Source of the DNA: Nakamurella sp038245175
GTDB lineage: Bacteria > Actinomycetota > Actinomycetes > Mycobacteriales > Nakamurellaceae
DNA: 64,000 bases
Assembly (NCBI GenBank): GCA_038245175.1
Contig: JBBRSR010000011.1
Location: 1-64,000 of the forward strand
Direction: 5' to 3'
The position numbers and the translations under genes are program-made. Under the pieces are notes generated by a model that searched no databases, was not told the origin of the DNA, and saw only the letters and a program-made list of their open reading frames with translations. Of the stretch, positions 35,957 to 44,706 are shown in pieces. The first letter of the stretch is position 1. Every line of letters starts with the position of its first letter.

Positions 35957-36655
35957 TCAGCGGCCGGCGAAGCTGATCGCCGAGGTGGTGCCGTTCACGA
36001 TCAGGTTGCCGGCTACCACCAACACGCCGGCCTCGGTGACGCCGAAAGGCAGCGCGGTCAGTGGGACATCCAGACTCATCAGGCTGCCGATGGCCTGCCG
36101 GACCTCGAACGGCAGCGTCTCACCGATTCCGTTCAGCGTGCCCGATCGCAATTGCAGGGTGGAGTCGACGACAGCCGCCTCCACGCTCGCGCCGACGTTG
36201 AATTCCTGACCGAATACGGTCAGCGTCGCCGTCGCCTGAAGCGAGCCATCGGTCTGCTGGGCAAGTGTCAGGTTCGGTAGGCCGGCCGCGGAGGCCACCG
36301 CGGAGACCGGGATCGAAAGCTGGACCTGAGTGCTCGCGGCGGTCAATGCCGCTGTGTTGCCGCTGAGTGCATCGGCGAGCGGGATCTTCACGCCGATCAG
36401 GTCGGCCGTGGCCGAGACGCCGCGCACCGCCCCCAGTTGCACGTCGGGCAGCCGGATACTGATGGTGTCGTACTCGCCGTTGATCGCCTGGAGAACGAAC
36501 GGAAAGCCGGAGATGGAGACATCCGGGGCCGCGGCGAGGCCGAATGTGGCGGCTACCGCGGAGCCGATCCGTTGGGTGGCGAAGAATCGAAGGCCGAAGT
36601 CGACGGCGACCAGCAGCACGACGAGCACGACGAGGCTCACCACCAGCTTCCTCAT
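35957..36655 (-). CDS. DUF2993 family membrane-anchored lipid-binding-like protein
   Basis: A 232-residue protein with an N-terminal membrane helix (residues 3-24) and a DUF2993 (LmeA-like) domain: ISGFPFVLQAINGEYDTISI, VRGVSATADLIGVKIPLADAL and LPFGVTEAGVLVVAG. The mycobacterial relative LmeA acts in the periplasm on lipomannan maturation; the Rv0817c position in the conserved gene order is comparable. ATG at 36655 overlaps the stop of the upstream hydrolase gene (ATGA). Confidence 0.8.
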   Translation of the reverse strand: MRKLVVSLVVLVVLLVAVDFGLRFFATQRIGSAVAATFGLAAAPDVSISGFPFVLQAINGEYDTISIRLPDVQLGAVRGVSATADLIGVKIPLADALSGNTAALTAASTQVQLSIPVSAVASAAGLPNLTLAQQTDGSLQATATLTVFGQEFNVGASVEAAVVDSTLQLRSGTLNGIGETLPFEVRQAIGSLMSLDVPLTALPFGVTEAGVLVVAGNLIVNGTTSAISFAGR

Positions 36656-37542
36656 CGGTCCAGTGTGCCGGGCCGGGCCACCTGCGCCGGGCCGATCGCA
36701 GCGGTCCGGGTGGTGATCTTGGCCGCTGCCCAGTCGGCCACCCGGTCAATGGTGGCGCGGCTGATCCCGGACTCGGCATGGGCCATCGAATCGATCAGCC
36801 ACAGTTCACTGCCCGGCGCGGCGAGGTGCAGGTCCCGGGCCTGCTGCGGATCGAAGTAGTGGTCGGCCGTGCCGTGCACGATGAGCAGCGGCGTCGGTGA
36901 GATGCTGCTGACCAGCTCCAGCGGGGTGGTCGGGACCGTCGTCCAGGGCCGGCCGAGGCGGATCCCGAGCCGCGGCGCGATGATCGCGCCGAGGGGGTGC
37001 TCGAGCAGCCACTGAACCCGGCGCATCGAATCGCTGTCCCGAAGGAACCACCGGGACGGCGCGCTGATCGAGATGACGACATCGGGCTGCTCGGCCACCT
37101 CGGTCGAGCCCTGCCCGACCAGGCCAGCGTGGCGCAGGGCGACGGCGCCGCCCATCGAGAAGCCGATCACCGCGACCCGCCGGTGCCCCTGTGCGCGGGC
37201 GAACGCGATGGCCGCGTCCAGGTCGCGCACCTCGTCCCGGCCGACCGTTGACCGGCCTCCGGATCGACCGTGGCCGCGGAAGTCGAATCCAACAACCGCG
37301 CCGTGCTCGGCGAATGCGTCGAGCGCTAGTCGGCTGGATTCCCTGCCGGTGTCGTTAGTCATACCGTGCGCGACCACGAAGGCCAGCTCCGACTCCCGGG
37401 GCAGGTACACCCCGGCCAGCTGTACATCGTCGGTGGTGAGCACCGTCACCACCGCGGTTCGAGGTGGGGCGCTGACGTCATCAGTCGCACCACGGTGAGA
37501 ACGCCTCGAGGACATCCTGCTCGTACCGCGCTGCCTGGCCAT
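36652..37542 (-). CDS. Alpha/beta hydrolase (lysophospholipase-like)
   Basis: An alpha/beta-hydrolase of about 296 residues. Oxyanion region FVVAHGMTNDTGRESS, then FDFRGHGRSGG, nucleophile elbow IGFSMGGAVAL, acid in VHGTADHYFD and His in MAHAES. Several in-frame ATGs (37551, 37542, 37515) are possible; I prefer 37542 because AGGA lies 8 nt upstream. Coupled to the DUF2993 gene, hinting at a shared envelope-lipid role. Confidence 0.78.
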   Translation of the reverse strand: MARQRGTSRMSSRRSHRGATDDVSAPPRTAVVTVLTTDDVQLAGVYLPRESELAFVVAHGMTNDTGRESSRLALDAFAEHGAVVGFDFRGHGRSGGRSTVGRDEVRDLDAAIAFARAQGHRRVAVIGFSMGGAVALRHAGLVGQGSTEVAEQPDVVISISAPSRWFLRDSDSMRRVQWLLEHPLGAIIAPRLGIRLGRPWTTVPTTPLELVSSISPTPLLIVHGTADHYFDPQQARDLHLAAPGSELWLIDSMAHAESGISRATIDRVADWAAAKITTRTAAIGPAQVARPGTLDR

Positions 37543-37622
37543 ACGGTCCATCCTGGCAGTTGAGCCGCCCGGCACAGCCGAACAGCACCGCCGGTGACCC
37601 GTGCGTGCCGGTGTGCAGTCCG

Positions 37623-37643
37623 TCCCGGGTTATCATTCCGGGA
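37623..37643. other. Hairpin upstream of glnR
   Basis: TCCCGG and CCGGGA form a 6-bp stem around a 9-nt AT-rich loop, 120 nt before the glnR start, in the 221-nt gap between divergent genes. Possibly an operator or part of a leader; no specific role can be given. Nothing else is supported in this gap except the glnR ribosome-binding site. Confidence 0.25.
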
Positions 37644-37763
37644 GTGGCTGACGTGAGAAGTTGATCGTCGACCGGCCCGGAACCTCGCGATGTTCACGCT
37701 CACTGTTTGGCTTTTCTGTCGATCTGCCATGACGTGCCCCATTAGGCCGAAGGGAGAGTCTGC

Positions 37764-38462
37764 GTGGATCTCCTCCTCCTTACCTCAGATCTCGACCCCA
37801 ACAGCGTTCTTCCCGCCCTCGACCTACTGCCCGTGAAGATGCGCTCCGCGGCCCCGGAAGCTGCCTCGCTCGTCACCTCGGGCCCCTACGACGTTGTCAT
37901 CCTCGACGCACGCCAAGACCTCGCGGCGGCCCGGAACCTGTGCCGACTGCTGGGTTCAGGTGGCTTGGACGTCTGCATTCTGGCCGTCGTCACCGACGGC
38001 GGAATTGTTGCCATCGGCCCCGAATGGGGCGTGTCCGATGTTGTGCTGGCACACGCCGGACCGGCCGAGGTGCACTGTCGGCTCCGGTTGCTGGCGGGTC
38101 GGATCAACCCGGCCGCGAACTCCGGATTGATCAGCCTCGGTGACCTCACGATCGAAGAGGACACCTACACCGCTCGACTCCGCGGCAAGGTCCTGGAGCT
38201 GACCTACAAGGAATTCGAGCTGCTCAAATTCCTGGCCCAGCACCCATCGAGGGTCTTCACCCGTGAGCAGCTCGTCACCGAGGTCTGGGGATACGACTTC
38301 TTCGGTGGCACTCGGACGGTCGACGTGCATGTTCGACGGTTGCGGGCCAAGCTCGGCTCCGAGCACGAGTCGCTGATCGGCACTGTCCGCAACGTCGGTT
38401 ACAAGATGGTGCCGCCGGCGCGCTCGGCGGCTCGCGACGAGCAGGCCACCGTAGTCGGCTGA
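37764..38462 (+). CDS. glnR: GlnR-type orphan response regulator of nitrogen metabolism
   Basis: A 232-residue OmpR-like regulator. The N-terminal half (LLLLTSDLDPNSVLPALDLLP, VVILDARQDLAAARNLCRLL) matches GlnR, an atypical receiver lacking most of the phosphorylation pocket. The DNA-binding half carries GYDFFGGTRTVDVHVRRLRA and LIGTVRNVGYKMV. GlnR controls nitrogen assimilation in actinobacteria as an unphosphorylated homodimer, with no cognate kinase, and none is adjacent here. GTG start with AGGGAG upstream. The stop overlaps the mshD ATG (TGATG). The glnR-mshD order equals Rv0818-Rv0819. Confidence 0.9.
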   Translation: MDLLLLTSDLDPNSVLPALDLLPVKMRSAAPEAASLVTSGPYDVVILDARQDLAAARNLCRLLGSGGLDVCILAVVTDGGIVAIGPEWGVSDVVLAHAGPAEVHCRLRLLAGRINPAANSGLISLGDLTIEEDTYTARLRGKVLELTYKEFELLKFLAQHPSRVFTREQLVTEVWGYDFFGGTRTVDVHVRRLRAKLGSEHESLIGTVRNVGYKMVPPARSAARDEQATVVG

Positions 38463-39493
38463 TGGCGGCTCGGCTGACGGATTGGCAGGAGCAACCGCCG
38501 GTTGTCACGGCGGTGCGCGCCCTGCTCGCCGCCTGCACGGCGGTGGACCGGGTGACCCCGTTGTCCGGCCACGTCCTGGACGGCCTCGAGACGCCACCGG
38601 CGACACCTGGCACGGCCCGGTTCCTGGCGGCCTATGACGGCGAGCTACTGGTCGGTCTGGCCGTCGATCCCGGGAGCGATCCCGCCGAAATCGCCGTGCA
38701 TCCCGGCGCTCGGAACCACGGTCTGGGCGGCCTGCTGCTGGACAGGGTCCTGCGACGCACGAGAAGCATCTGGGCGCACGGCGCACTGCCCGCCGCCCAC
38801 GCGTTGGCCGCAGCGCGTCACTTGCTGATTGCGCGGGAACTGCTGCAGATGCGGCGCTCGCTCAACGGGGAGCTCCCGCCGATCGAGCTGCCACATCCTG
38901 CTGGGCCGACGGCTGCTGGGCCGACCGCTGCTGAGTCGCCTGCTGCTGCGTCCGGCGTTGCTGATCACGACCCGGTTCGGCTGCGCACATTCGTGCCGGG
39001 CCAGGACGAAGACGCCTTCCTCGCGGTGAATGCCCGGGCGTTTTCCTGGCACCCCGAGCAGGGCCGCCTCGACCGGACGGGCCTCGCCGCCGAAATGGCG
39101 CAGGACTGGTTCGATCCGGCCGGTTTCTTCCTGGCCGTCGACTCCGGTGATCGAGTTCTCGGGTTCCACTGGACCAAGGTGCACGCGGTCGATCCGACTC
39201 CCGGTGAGCTCGCGGTCGGCGACGCGCAGGCCGGCCCCATCGGCGAGATCTACGTGCTGGGCGTCGACCCCGGATCCCCGGTGCGCGGCCTTGGCCGGCC
39301 GTTGTCGATCGCCGGCCTCGAGTACCTGCGGGATCGCGGTCTGGCCGCGGTGATGCTGTACGTCGAAGGTGACAACGCTCCGGCGGTGCGACTGTACGAA
39401 AGGCTGGGATTCCAGCGGTACCTCACCGACGTGGTCTACCGGCTGCCATCGCCCGACCAGCAGTCCGGATCAGTGCCCGAAAGGGCGGTCTGA
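38462..39493 (+). CDS. mshD: Mycothiol synthase
   Basis: A 343-residue protein with two GNAT domains, the architecture of MshD, which acetylates Cys-GlcN-Ins in the last step of mycothiol synthesis. The C-terminal active domain has GEIYVLGVDPGSPVRGLGRP, the acetyl-CoA loop, and VEGDNAPAVRLYERLGF. The linker between the domains is a short PTAAGPTAAESPAAA repeat. Presence of mycothiol synthesis is a firm actinobacterial marker. Confidence 0.92.
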   Translation: MAARLTDWQEQPPVVTAVRALLAACTAVDRVTPLSGHVLDGLETPPATPGTARFLAAYDGELLVGLAVDPGSDPAEIAVHPGARNHGLGGLLLDRVLRRTRSIWAHGALPAAHALAAARHLLIARELLQMRRSLNGELPPIELPHPAGPTAAGPTAAESPAAASGVADHDPVRLRTFVPGQDEDAFLAVNARAFSWHPEQGRLDRTGLAAEMAQDWFDPAGFFLAVDSGDRVLGFHWTKVHAVDPTPGELAVGDAQAGPIGEIYVLGVDPGSPVRGLGRPLSIAGLEYLRDRGLAAVMLYVEGDNAPAVRLYERLGFQRYLTDVVYRLPSPDQQSGSVPERAV

Positions 39494-39552
39494 TCAGCGA
39501 ATAGCGCCGTGTCGGTGCACAGTGTCGGTATGCGCTGCTACCTTCCGCGGCA

Positions 39553-42096
39553 ATGAGCACTGACCAGTCCGCGGCCCCATCGGAGGCCGCCGGCGCGCAC
39601 CCCGACCCCTGGGTCGAGTTGCGGGTGCACGGCGTCAGCGGAACGCCCCCGGAGAGCATCCTGCTCAGCGCCTTCGTCACCCAGGTCGCGGGTAATGACC
39701 GGGGCAGGTTCTTCCGCCCCGCCGATTCGCTCGGCCGGGAGCGGCCGCCGATCGACGGCAGAACATTGGAGGCCTACCACTGGGGCCGGTTCACTTCCGG
39801 TTCGTGGACTCAGGCCCTCTGGCTGCTGATCATTCCGTTCGGCATCGTCAACGCCGCGCAGTTCACGCTGCCCCGCCCGCGCGGGCGGTGGACCCGGCTC
39901 TGCCATGCCACTGCCGGAGCGGCCCTGCGGACGGTGGGCCTTGGCCTGACGTGCCTGCTGGTGTTCAGCTCCGTTGAGACGGCGATGGATCTGCTGGCCT
40001 GGCAGGTATTGGGCGCCGGGACGGGTGGCAACAATCGTTGGTGGCTGCTCGCCGGGCTGGCCCCGCCGGTCGGCGTACTGCTGCTGTTCTACTGGTTCGG
40101 GCAGACCAATACCGCGGGTCAGAACCCGGGTCAGGACCGGCACAACGAGCCGAAGGACGCGCGCAGTCAGAGCGAAATGCGCTCGGATCCGTGGCGGTCG
40201 GCAGCGTCCTTCGAGTTGGACAGCGAACTCGCGCGGGACGACTTCTTCTCCGGCGACCCGGATGCGCCCACCCTGCGGCGGCTGCACGGAGCGGCCGTCC
40301 TGCACATGCTGACGCTGGTGACCGTCTGGCCGGAGTGGTTGGCCGGTTCGGGTCCGGCAGCCGTCGGTCGCTTGTTGGCATTCATCCTGCTGGGCCTGGC
40401 CGCAGTGACGGTGTTTTTCCTCGGTGATCCCGAACGCGATGGCGGGGTGGCCTGGTGGCACAAGGTGGCCGCCGTGGTCGCCGGGCCGCAGCTGGTGGTC
40501 GGCGTCGTCCTCCTCATCTACGGCGCGGTGCTGATCGCGCTCCGTTCGGACGCGGTGATCGGCCAGGCGCCCGGTGTCACCGCGGACGCCATGCCCGGCA
40601 TCAACATGGTCGCGGTCGGCTTGTTCCTGGTGGTGATCTTCGGGCTGGGCCTGTTGCTGCTGGCATCCGTCGGGCTGTCACTGGGCACCCGCCCCGACCA
40701 GAAGTCCAGCCGCGACCGCGCCTTCCGCCGGTTTGCCGGTGGCCTGGCGGGCTGGATACTCGGTTCGATCGGTACCTATCTGGGGGTCGGATTCGCGGCG
40801 GCGTTCACCTTCGCCGCCCGGGCCTCGATCAATCGGATGGTTGCGGACAAGGTCACCGTGACACCGATCCTGCAGCGGGTCGCCTATGCCTGGGGTTTGA
40901 CGATTCTGCTGATCGTCGCGCTGGCGGTGGTCGGCGTGGTGACGAAGAAGGTCCGCAACCCGACGTTTGTCGCCGCCGCAAAAGCCGCGTTCCTGTTCCC
41001 GCCGGGCAGCCACCTGCATCGACTACCGCGGACCTGGATCCGCAGGGTCGCCTCGGCGATGTTCCTGGCCAGGGCGAAGAACTACGTTGCCGCGATCTTC
41101 GCCCTGCTGGCGGTCTATGGGCTGGTGCTGTCGCTGGCCGCGGGCGGAGAACAGTTGTGCGTGGACATCCTGCCGGGCTGCGACCCGAATATCCCCGGCA
41201 TCCTGGGCCGGATCTCCGACCAGGACAGCCTGCGCGCCGGCTGGCTGATGTGGCTGGGCACGATCGTGCTCAGCGGTGTCTCCATCGGGTTGGTCATCCT
41301 CGGCCGCGGCGCGCTGCGGGCGGAGAAGTCGCGCAGGACGGTGAACATCGTCTGGGATGTGGTGGCGTTCTGGCCGCGGGCGGCACACCCGTTCGTGCCG
41401 CCGCCGTACTCGCAGCACGTGGTGGCCGGGCTACGCCGGCGGATCAGCTGGCATCTGGGCACCCTGGACGACAGTCGCGCCGCACCCTCACCGCCGGGTG
41501 CGGTGCGCGCCAGGGTGGTGGTGGCCGCGCATAGCCAGGGCACGTTGATCACGGCAGCGGCCCTGTTGTGGTTGACGCCGGGCGAGCGGGAGCGGGTCGG
41601 GCTGGTCACCTGCGGATCACAATTGCGCAACCAATTCGCGAGGGCATTCCCGGCGGCAGTCGATCTGGACGTGCTGGATTGGCTGTGGAAGGGCTACGGG
41701 CAGCGCTGGCGGAACCTGTATCGAGATACCGACCCGATCGCCGGGCCGGTGCTGAGCTGGGAGCACACCGCCGTCGAGGACCCGGCCCGGCTGCGGTCGG
41801 TGAACTTCGGGAACTGGCAGGACGACAAGCCGGCCGCCGACACGGTCGACCCGATCACCGGTCGGCGAATCTGCGGCCCCGACTGGCGGCTGCTCGACCC
41901 GACACCGCATGACCGCGCATTGATGGGTGGCCCGGTGTTCGCGACCCATGGGCACAGCGACTATCCGGGCGATGTGCAGTGGCCGCTGGCCGTGTCCGAG
42001 GTACTGCCGGCCCCGCCGACCACAATGGCCCCCGGTGGGATCCCAGAGCCCAGGACAGCCGACGCGACCGAATCGGTGCCCGCGCAAAAGAGCTAG
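39553..42096 (+). CDS. Large membrane protein with embedded alpha/beta-hydrolase-like domain
   Basis: An 847-residue protein I cannot assign to a named family. The N-terminus has WVELRVHGVSGTPPESIL, resembling the first strand of a hydrolase fold, followed by about ten membrane segments between residues 90 and 590. The C-terminal third is soluble and carries VVVAAHSQGTLITAAALLWL, an elbow of GxSxG type (AHSQG), then VTCGSQL, and a late FATHGHSDY that could give the His. The N- and C-terminal parts may pair into one hydrolase interrupted by the membrane region. No signal peptide. It lies between mshD and the PHO box of pstS. Confidence 0.6.
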   Translation: MSTDQSAAPSEAAGAHPDPWVELRVHGVSGTPPESILLSAFVTQVAGNDRGRFFRPADSLGRERPPIDGRTLEAYHWGRFTSGSWTQALWLLIIPFGIVNAAQFTLPRPRGRWTRLCHATAGAALRTVGLGLTCLLVFSSVETAMDLLAWQVLGAGTGGNNRWWLLAGLAPPVGVLLLFYWFGQTNTAGQNPGQDRHNEPKDARSQSEMRSDPWRSAASFELDSELARDDFFSGDPDAPTLRRLHGAAVLHMLTLVTVWPEWLAGSGPAAVGRLLAFILLGLAAVTVFFLGDPERDGGVAWWHKVAAVVAGPQLVVGVVLLIYGAVLIALRSDAVIGQAPGVTADAMPGINMVAVGLFLVVIFGLGLLLLASVGLSLGTRPDQKSSRDRAFRRFAGGLAGWILGSIGTYLGVGFAAAFTFAARASINRMVADKVTVTPILQRVAYAWGLTILLIVALAVVGVVTKKVRNPTFVAAAKAAFLFPPGSHLHRLPRTWIRRVASAMFLARAKNYVAAIFALLAVYGLVLSLAAGGEQLCVDILPGCDPNIPGILGRISDQDSLRAGWLMWLGTIVLSGVSIGLVILGRGALRAEKSRRTVNIVWDVVAFWPRAAHPFVPPPYSQHVVAGLRRRISWHLGTLDDSRAAPSPPGAVRARVVVAAHSQGTLITAAALLWLTPGERERVGLVTCGSQLRNQFARAFPAAVDLDVLDWLWKGYGQRWRNLYRDTDPIAGPVLSWEHTAVEDPARLRSVNFGNWQDDKPAADTVDPITGRRICGPDWRLLDPTPHDRALMGGPVFATHGHSDYPGDVQWPLAVSEVLPAPPTTMAPGGIPEPRTADATESVPAQKS

Positions 42097-42102
42097 CAGG
42101 AG

Positions 42103-42118
42103 GCCCCTACCCGGGGGC
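42103..42118 (+). terminator. Stem-loop between the membrane hydrolase and pstS
   Basis: GCCCC / GGGGC stem with a 6-nt loop, 7 nt after the stop codon; no T-tract. It would separate the upstream gene from the phosphate operon. Confidence 0.4.
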
Positions 42119-42240
42119 GGGTGGAACCGCAGGCTGCTGCTCCCCAGATCAATGCCCACGCATGCGTCGAGTGTCCCGTCGCTGATCACATGGCTACCTG
42201 TGGTCTTGGTGCCGACCGCCGGGACGGCCGTGCCTGCACT

Positions 42241-42280
42241 GTTCATGTTCCGTTCACTTCCGAACTCAGGACTGTTCATC
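42241..42280 (+). promoter_or_regulatory. PHO box upstream of pstS
   Basis: GTTCAT at 42241, GTTCAC at 42252 and GTTCATC at 42274. The first two start 11 bp apart and the third 22 bp later, with a degenerate unit at 42263, so this is an 11-bp-phased direct repeat array. That matches the GTTCACC-type PHO box bound by PhoP/RegX3 regulators in actinobacteria under phosphate limitation. It lies 120-160 nt upstream of pstS in the 305-nt gap 42097-42401, which otherwise contains only a hairpin and the pstS ribosome-binding site. Confidence 0.8.
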
Positions 42281-42401
42281 CTGGTCTTGAAGGCTCCATG
42301 AGGCAGCGAATCGGGCTGCACCGCGGAGCGGATCCGCGGGATGAATCACCACGGCGCACCTTTCTCGGTGTCCCATCCAACAGTCTTCTCGAAGGAGCTA
42401 G

Positions 42402-43589
42402 ATGAAGCTCAAGCGTTCAACTGCGGCAGTCGGAGTTTTGGCCGCAAGCGTGTTGCTCCTGTCAGCGTGCGGTAGCGACACAAACGCCACGACCAGCACC
42501 ACCAGCAGCGCGCCGGCCACCAGTGCCGCGAGCAGTAGTGCGGCCGGCAGTGCGATGACCAGCGCGAGCGGCAGCACCGGCGGCGCCGCGATCAGCATCG
42601 AGTGCGGTGGCAAGAAGGCGCTCAAGGCCAGCGGTTCCAGCGCGCAGGCCAACGCGATGACCCGGTTCATCACCGCCTACCAGGCGGCCTGCCCCGGCTA
42701 CTCCCTGGACTACACGTCGAACGGCTCCGGTGCCGGTGTCTCCGAGTTCATCGGCGGCCAGACCGACTTCGGTGGCTCGGACTCGCCGCTCAACAAGGAC
42801 AAGGGCGAGGTCGACAAGGCCAAGACCCGTTGCGCCAGCGACGCCTGGAACCTGCCCGTCGTGTTCGGGCCGATCGCTGTCACCTTCAACGTCTCAGGTG
42901 TGACGAAGTTGATCCTGGACGGCGCGACAGCGGCGAAGGTCTTCAACGGTGGCATCACCAAGTGGGACGATCCGGCGCTGGCCGCGTTGAACCCCGGTGT
43001 GACATTCCCCGCGGAGGACATCAATGTGATCTTCCGCAGCGACGAGTCGGGTACCACCGACAACTTCCAGAAGTATCTGGACGCGGCCTCCGGCGGCGCC
43101 TGGGGCAAGGGTGCGGGCAAGGCATTCGCCGGCGGCGTCGGTGAAGGCGCCAAGGGCAACGAAGGCACCTCCGCGGCGATCAAAGCCACCGAGGGTTCCA
43201 TCACCTACAACGAGTGGGCCTTCGCCACGGCGCAGAAGCTCTCGGTAGCCAGCATCATCACCTCCGCCGGGCCGGACGCGGTCGAGATCAGCAGCGAAAC
43301 CGTCGGCAAGACCATCGAAGGCGCCAAGGTCAAGGGCACCGGAAACGATCTGGTTCTCGACACCTCGACGTTCTACAAGCCGACTGCAACGGGCTCTTAC
43401 CCGATCGTGCTTGCCACTTACGAGATCGTCTGCTCCAAGTACGCGGATGCAGACACCGGCAAGGCGGTGAAGGCGTTCATGGCGTCCACCATCACCGGCG
43501 GCCAGGCGGGCCTGGCAGACAACGGATACATACCGCTGCCGGCCGCGTTCCAGGCCAAGCTGGCCACCGCGGTTGCGGCGATCTCTTAA
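42402..43589 (+). CDS. pstS: Phosphate ABC transporter, substrate-binding lipoprotein
   Basis: A 395-residue lipoprotein: signal peptide with lipobox LSAC (Cys near residue 24), a Ser/Ala/Thr linker to about residue 60, then the PstS fold. Phosphate-binding loops are visible as KASGSSAQANAM, FGGSDSPLN and RSDESGTTDNFQKYL. ATG start with GAAGGAGC upstream. First gene of a pstS-pstC-pstA-pstB operon preceded by a PHO box. Confidence 0.96.
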   Translation: MKLKRSTAAVGVLAASVLLLSACGSDTNATTSTTSSAPATSAASSSAAGSAMTSASGSTGGAAISIECGGKKALKASGSSAQANAMTRFITAYQAACPGYSLDYTSNGSGAGVSEFIGGQTDFGGSDSPLNKDKGEVDKAKTRCASDAWNLPVVFGPIAVTFNVSGVTKLILDGATAAKVFNGGITKWDDPALAALNPGVTFPAEDINVIFRSDESGTTDNFQKYLDAASGGAWGKGAGKAFAGGVGEGAKGNEGTSAAIKATEGSITYNEWAFATAQKLSVASIITSAGPDAVEISSETVGKTIEGAKVKGTGNDLVLDTSTFYKPTATGSYPIVLATYEIVCSKYADADTGKAVKAFMASTITGGQAGLADNGYIPLPAAFQAKLATAVAAIS

Positions 43590-43599
43590 CCGGTGTCTC

Positions 43600-44706
43600 A
43601 TGGCCACTGAACCAGAACTAGCTTCCGCTCCGAGCCTGTCGCCAGTCGCGGCGGGCTCGGAGCGGGGAGTTCCGCAGCAGGGAGTGACAGTGTCGGCGCT
43701 CGAGGATGAGAATGTCCGCGCAGCGGCTGGTGGCACCCCACCGGAAGCACCGCCGGCGAAATCCGGCTCAACCATCACCGCTCCGAGTCGGTTGGGTGAA
43801 CGGATCTTTCAGTCGCTGACAACCGCCTCGGGATCGTTGATCGTCATTTTCGTCGCGTTGATCGCGGTCTTCCTGCTGGTGCGGGCGATTCCGTCGCTCA
43901 ACGCCAACCAGGCCAATTTCTTCACCAGCCGCGAGTTCATCACCACCGACGCCGCCAACCTGCGGTTCGGCATCCGCGATCTGCTGATCGTGACCGTGCT
44001 CAGCTCGGCCTTCGCGCTGGTGCTGGCGGTACCGATTTCGGTGGGCATCGCGATCTTCCTGACCAATTACGCCCCCCGCCGGATGTCGCGGATATTCGGC
44101 ACCGTCATCGACCTGCTGGCCGCGGTGCCGTCGATCGTCTACGGCCTCTGGGGCATCTTCGTGCTGGCCCCGGTGTTGGGACCGTTTGCGAAGTTCCTGA
44201 ACACCCATGTGGGCTGGTTCCCGTTGTTCGCCAAGGGCAACGTGTCGCTGGCCGGTGGTGGCAACATCTTCACCGCCGGGATCGTGCTGGCGGTGATGAT
44301 CCTGCCGATCATCACCGCGGTCACCCGCGAGGTGTACCGGCAGACGCCCAAGGCACATGTCGAGGCAGCCCAAGCCCTCGGCGCCACCAAGTGGGAAGTT
44401 GTTCGCCTGACGGTGCTGCCCTACGGACGCAGCGGAACGATCGCGGCAACGATGCTCGGCCTCGGCCGCGCACTCGGCGAAACCGTTGCGGTGCTGATCA
44501 TTCTGCGCACGTCTTCGGCGGCCGCCAGCTGGACGCTGTTCGACGGTGGGTACACCTTTGCCTCGAAGATCGCCTCAGCGGCTTCGGAGTTCAGCGACCC
44601 GCTGCCCACCGGTGCCTATATCGCCGCCGGTTTCGTGTTGTTCGCATTGACGTTCGTCGTCAACGGCTTGGCTCGGATGGTCGCCGGCGGAAAGGTCAAC
44701 GGATGA
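43600..44706 (+). CDS. pstC: Phosphate ABC transporter permease PstC
   Basis: A permease of about 368 residues with six membrane helices and the inner-membrane ABC permease loop (EAAQALGATKWEVVRLTVLP). A polar N-terminal extension of about 70 residues precedes the first helix. Start choice is open: ATG 43600 lies 10 nt after pstS but without a clear ribosome-binding site; GTG 43690 has AGGGAG at a good distance and gives a more usual length. The stop overlaps the pstA ATG (ATGA). Confidence 0.94.
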   Translation: MATEPELASAPSLSPVAAGSERGVPQQGVTVSALEDENVRAAAGGTPPEAPPAKSGSTITAPSRLGERIFQSLTTASGSLIVIFVALIAVFLLVRAIPSLNANQANFFTSREFITTDAANLRFGIRDLLIVTVLSSAFALVLAVPISVGIAIFLTNYAPRRMSRIFGTVIDLLAAVPSIVYGLWGIFVLAPVLGPFAKFLNTHVGWFPLFAKGNVSLAGGGNIFTAGIVLAVMILPIITAVTREVYRQTPKAHVEAAQALGATKWEVVRLTVLPYGRSGTIAATMLGLGRALGETVAVLIILRTSSAAASWTLFDGGYTFASKIASAASEFSDPLPTGAYIAAGFVLFALTFVVNGLARMVAGGKVNG

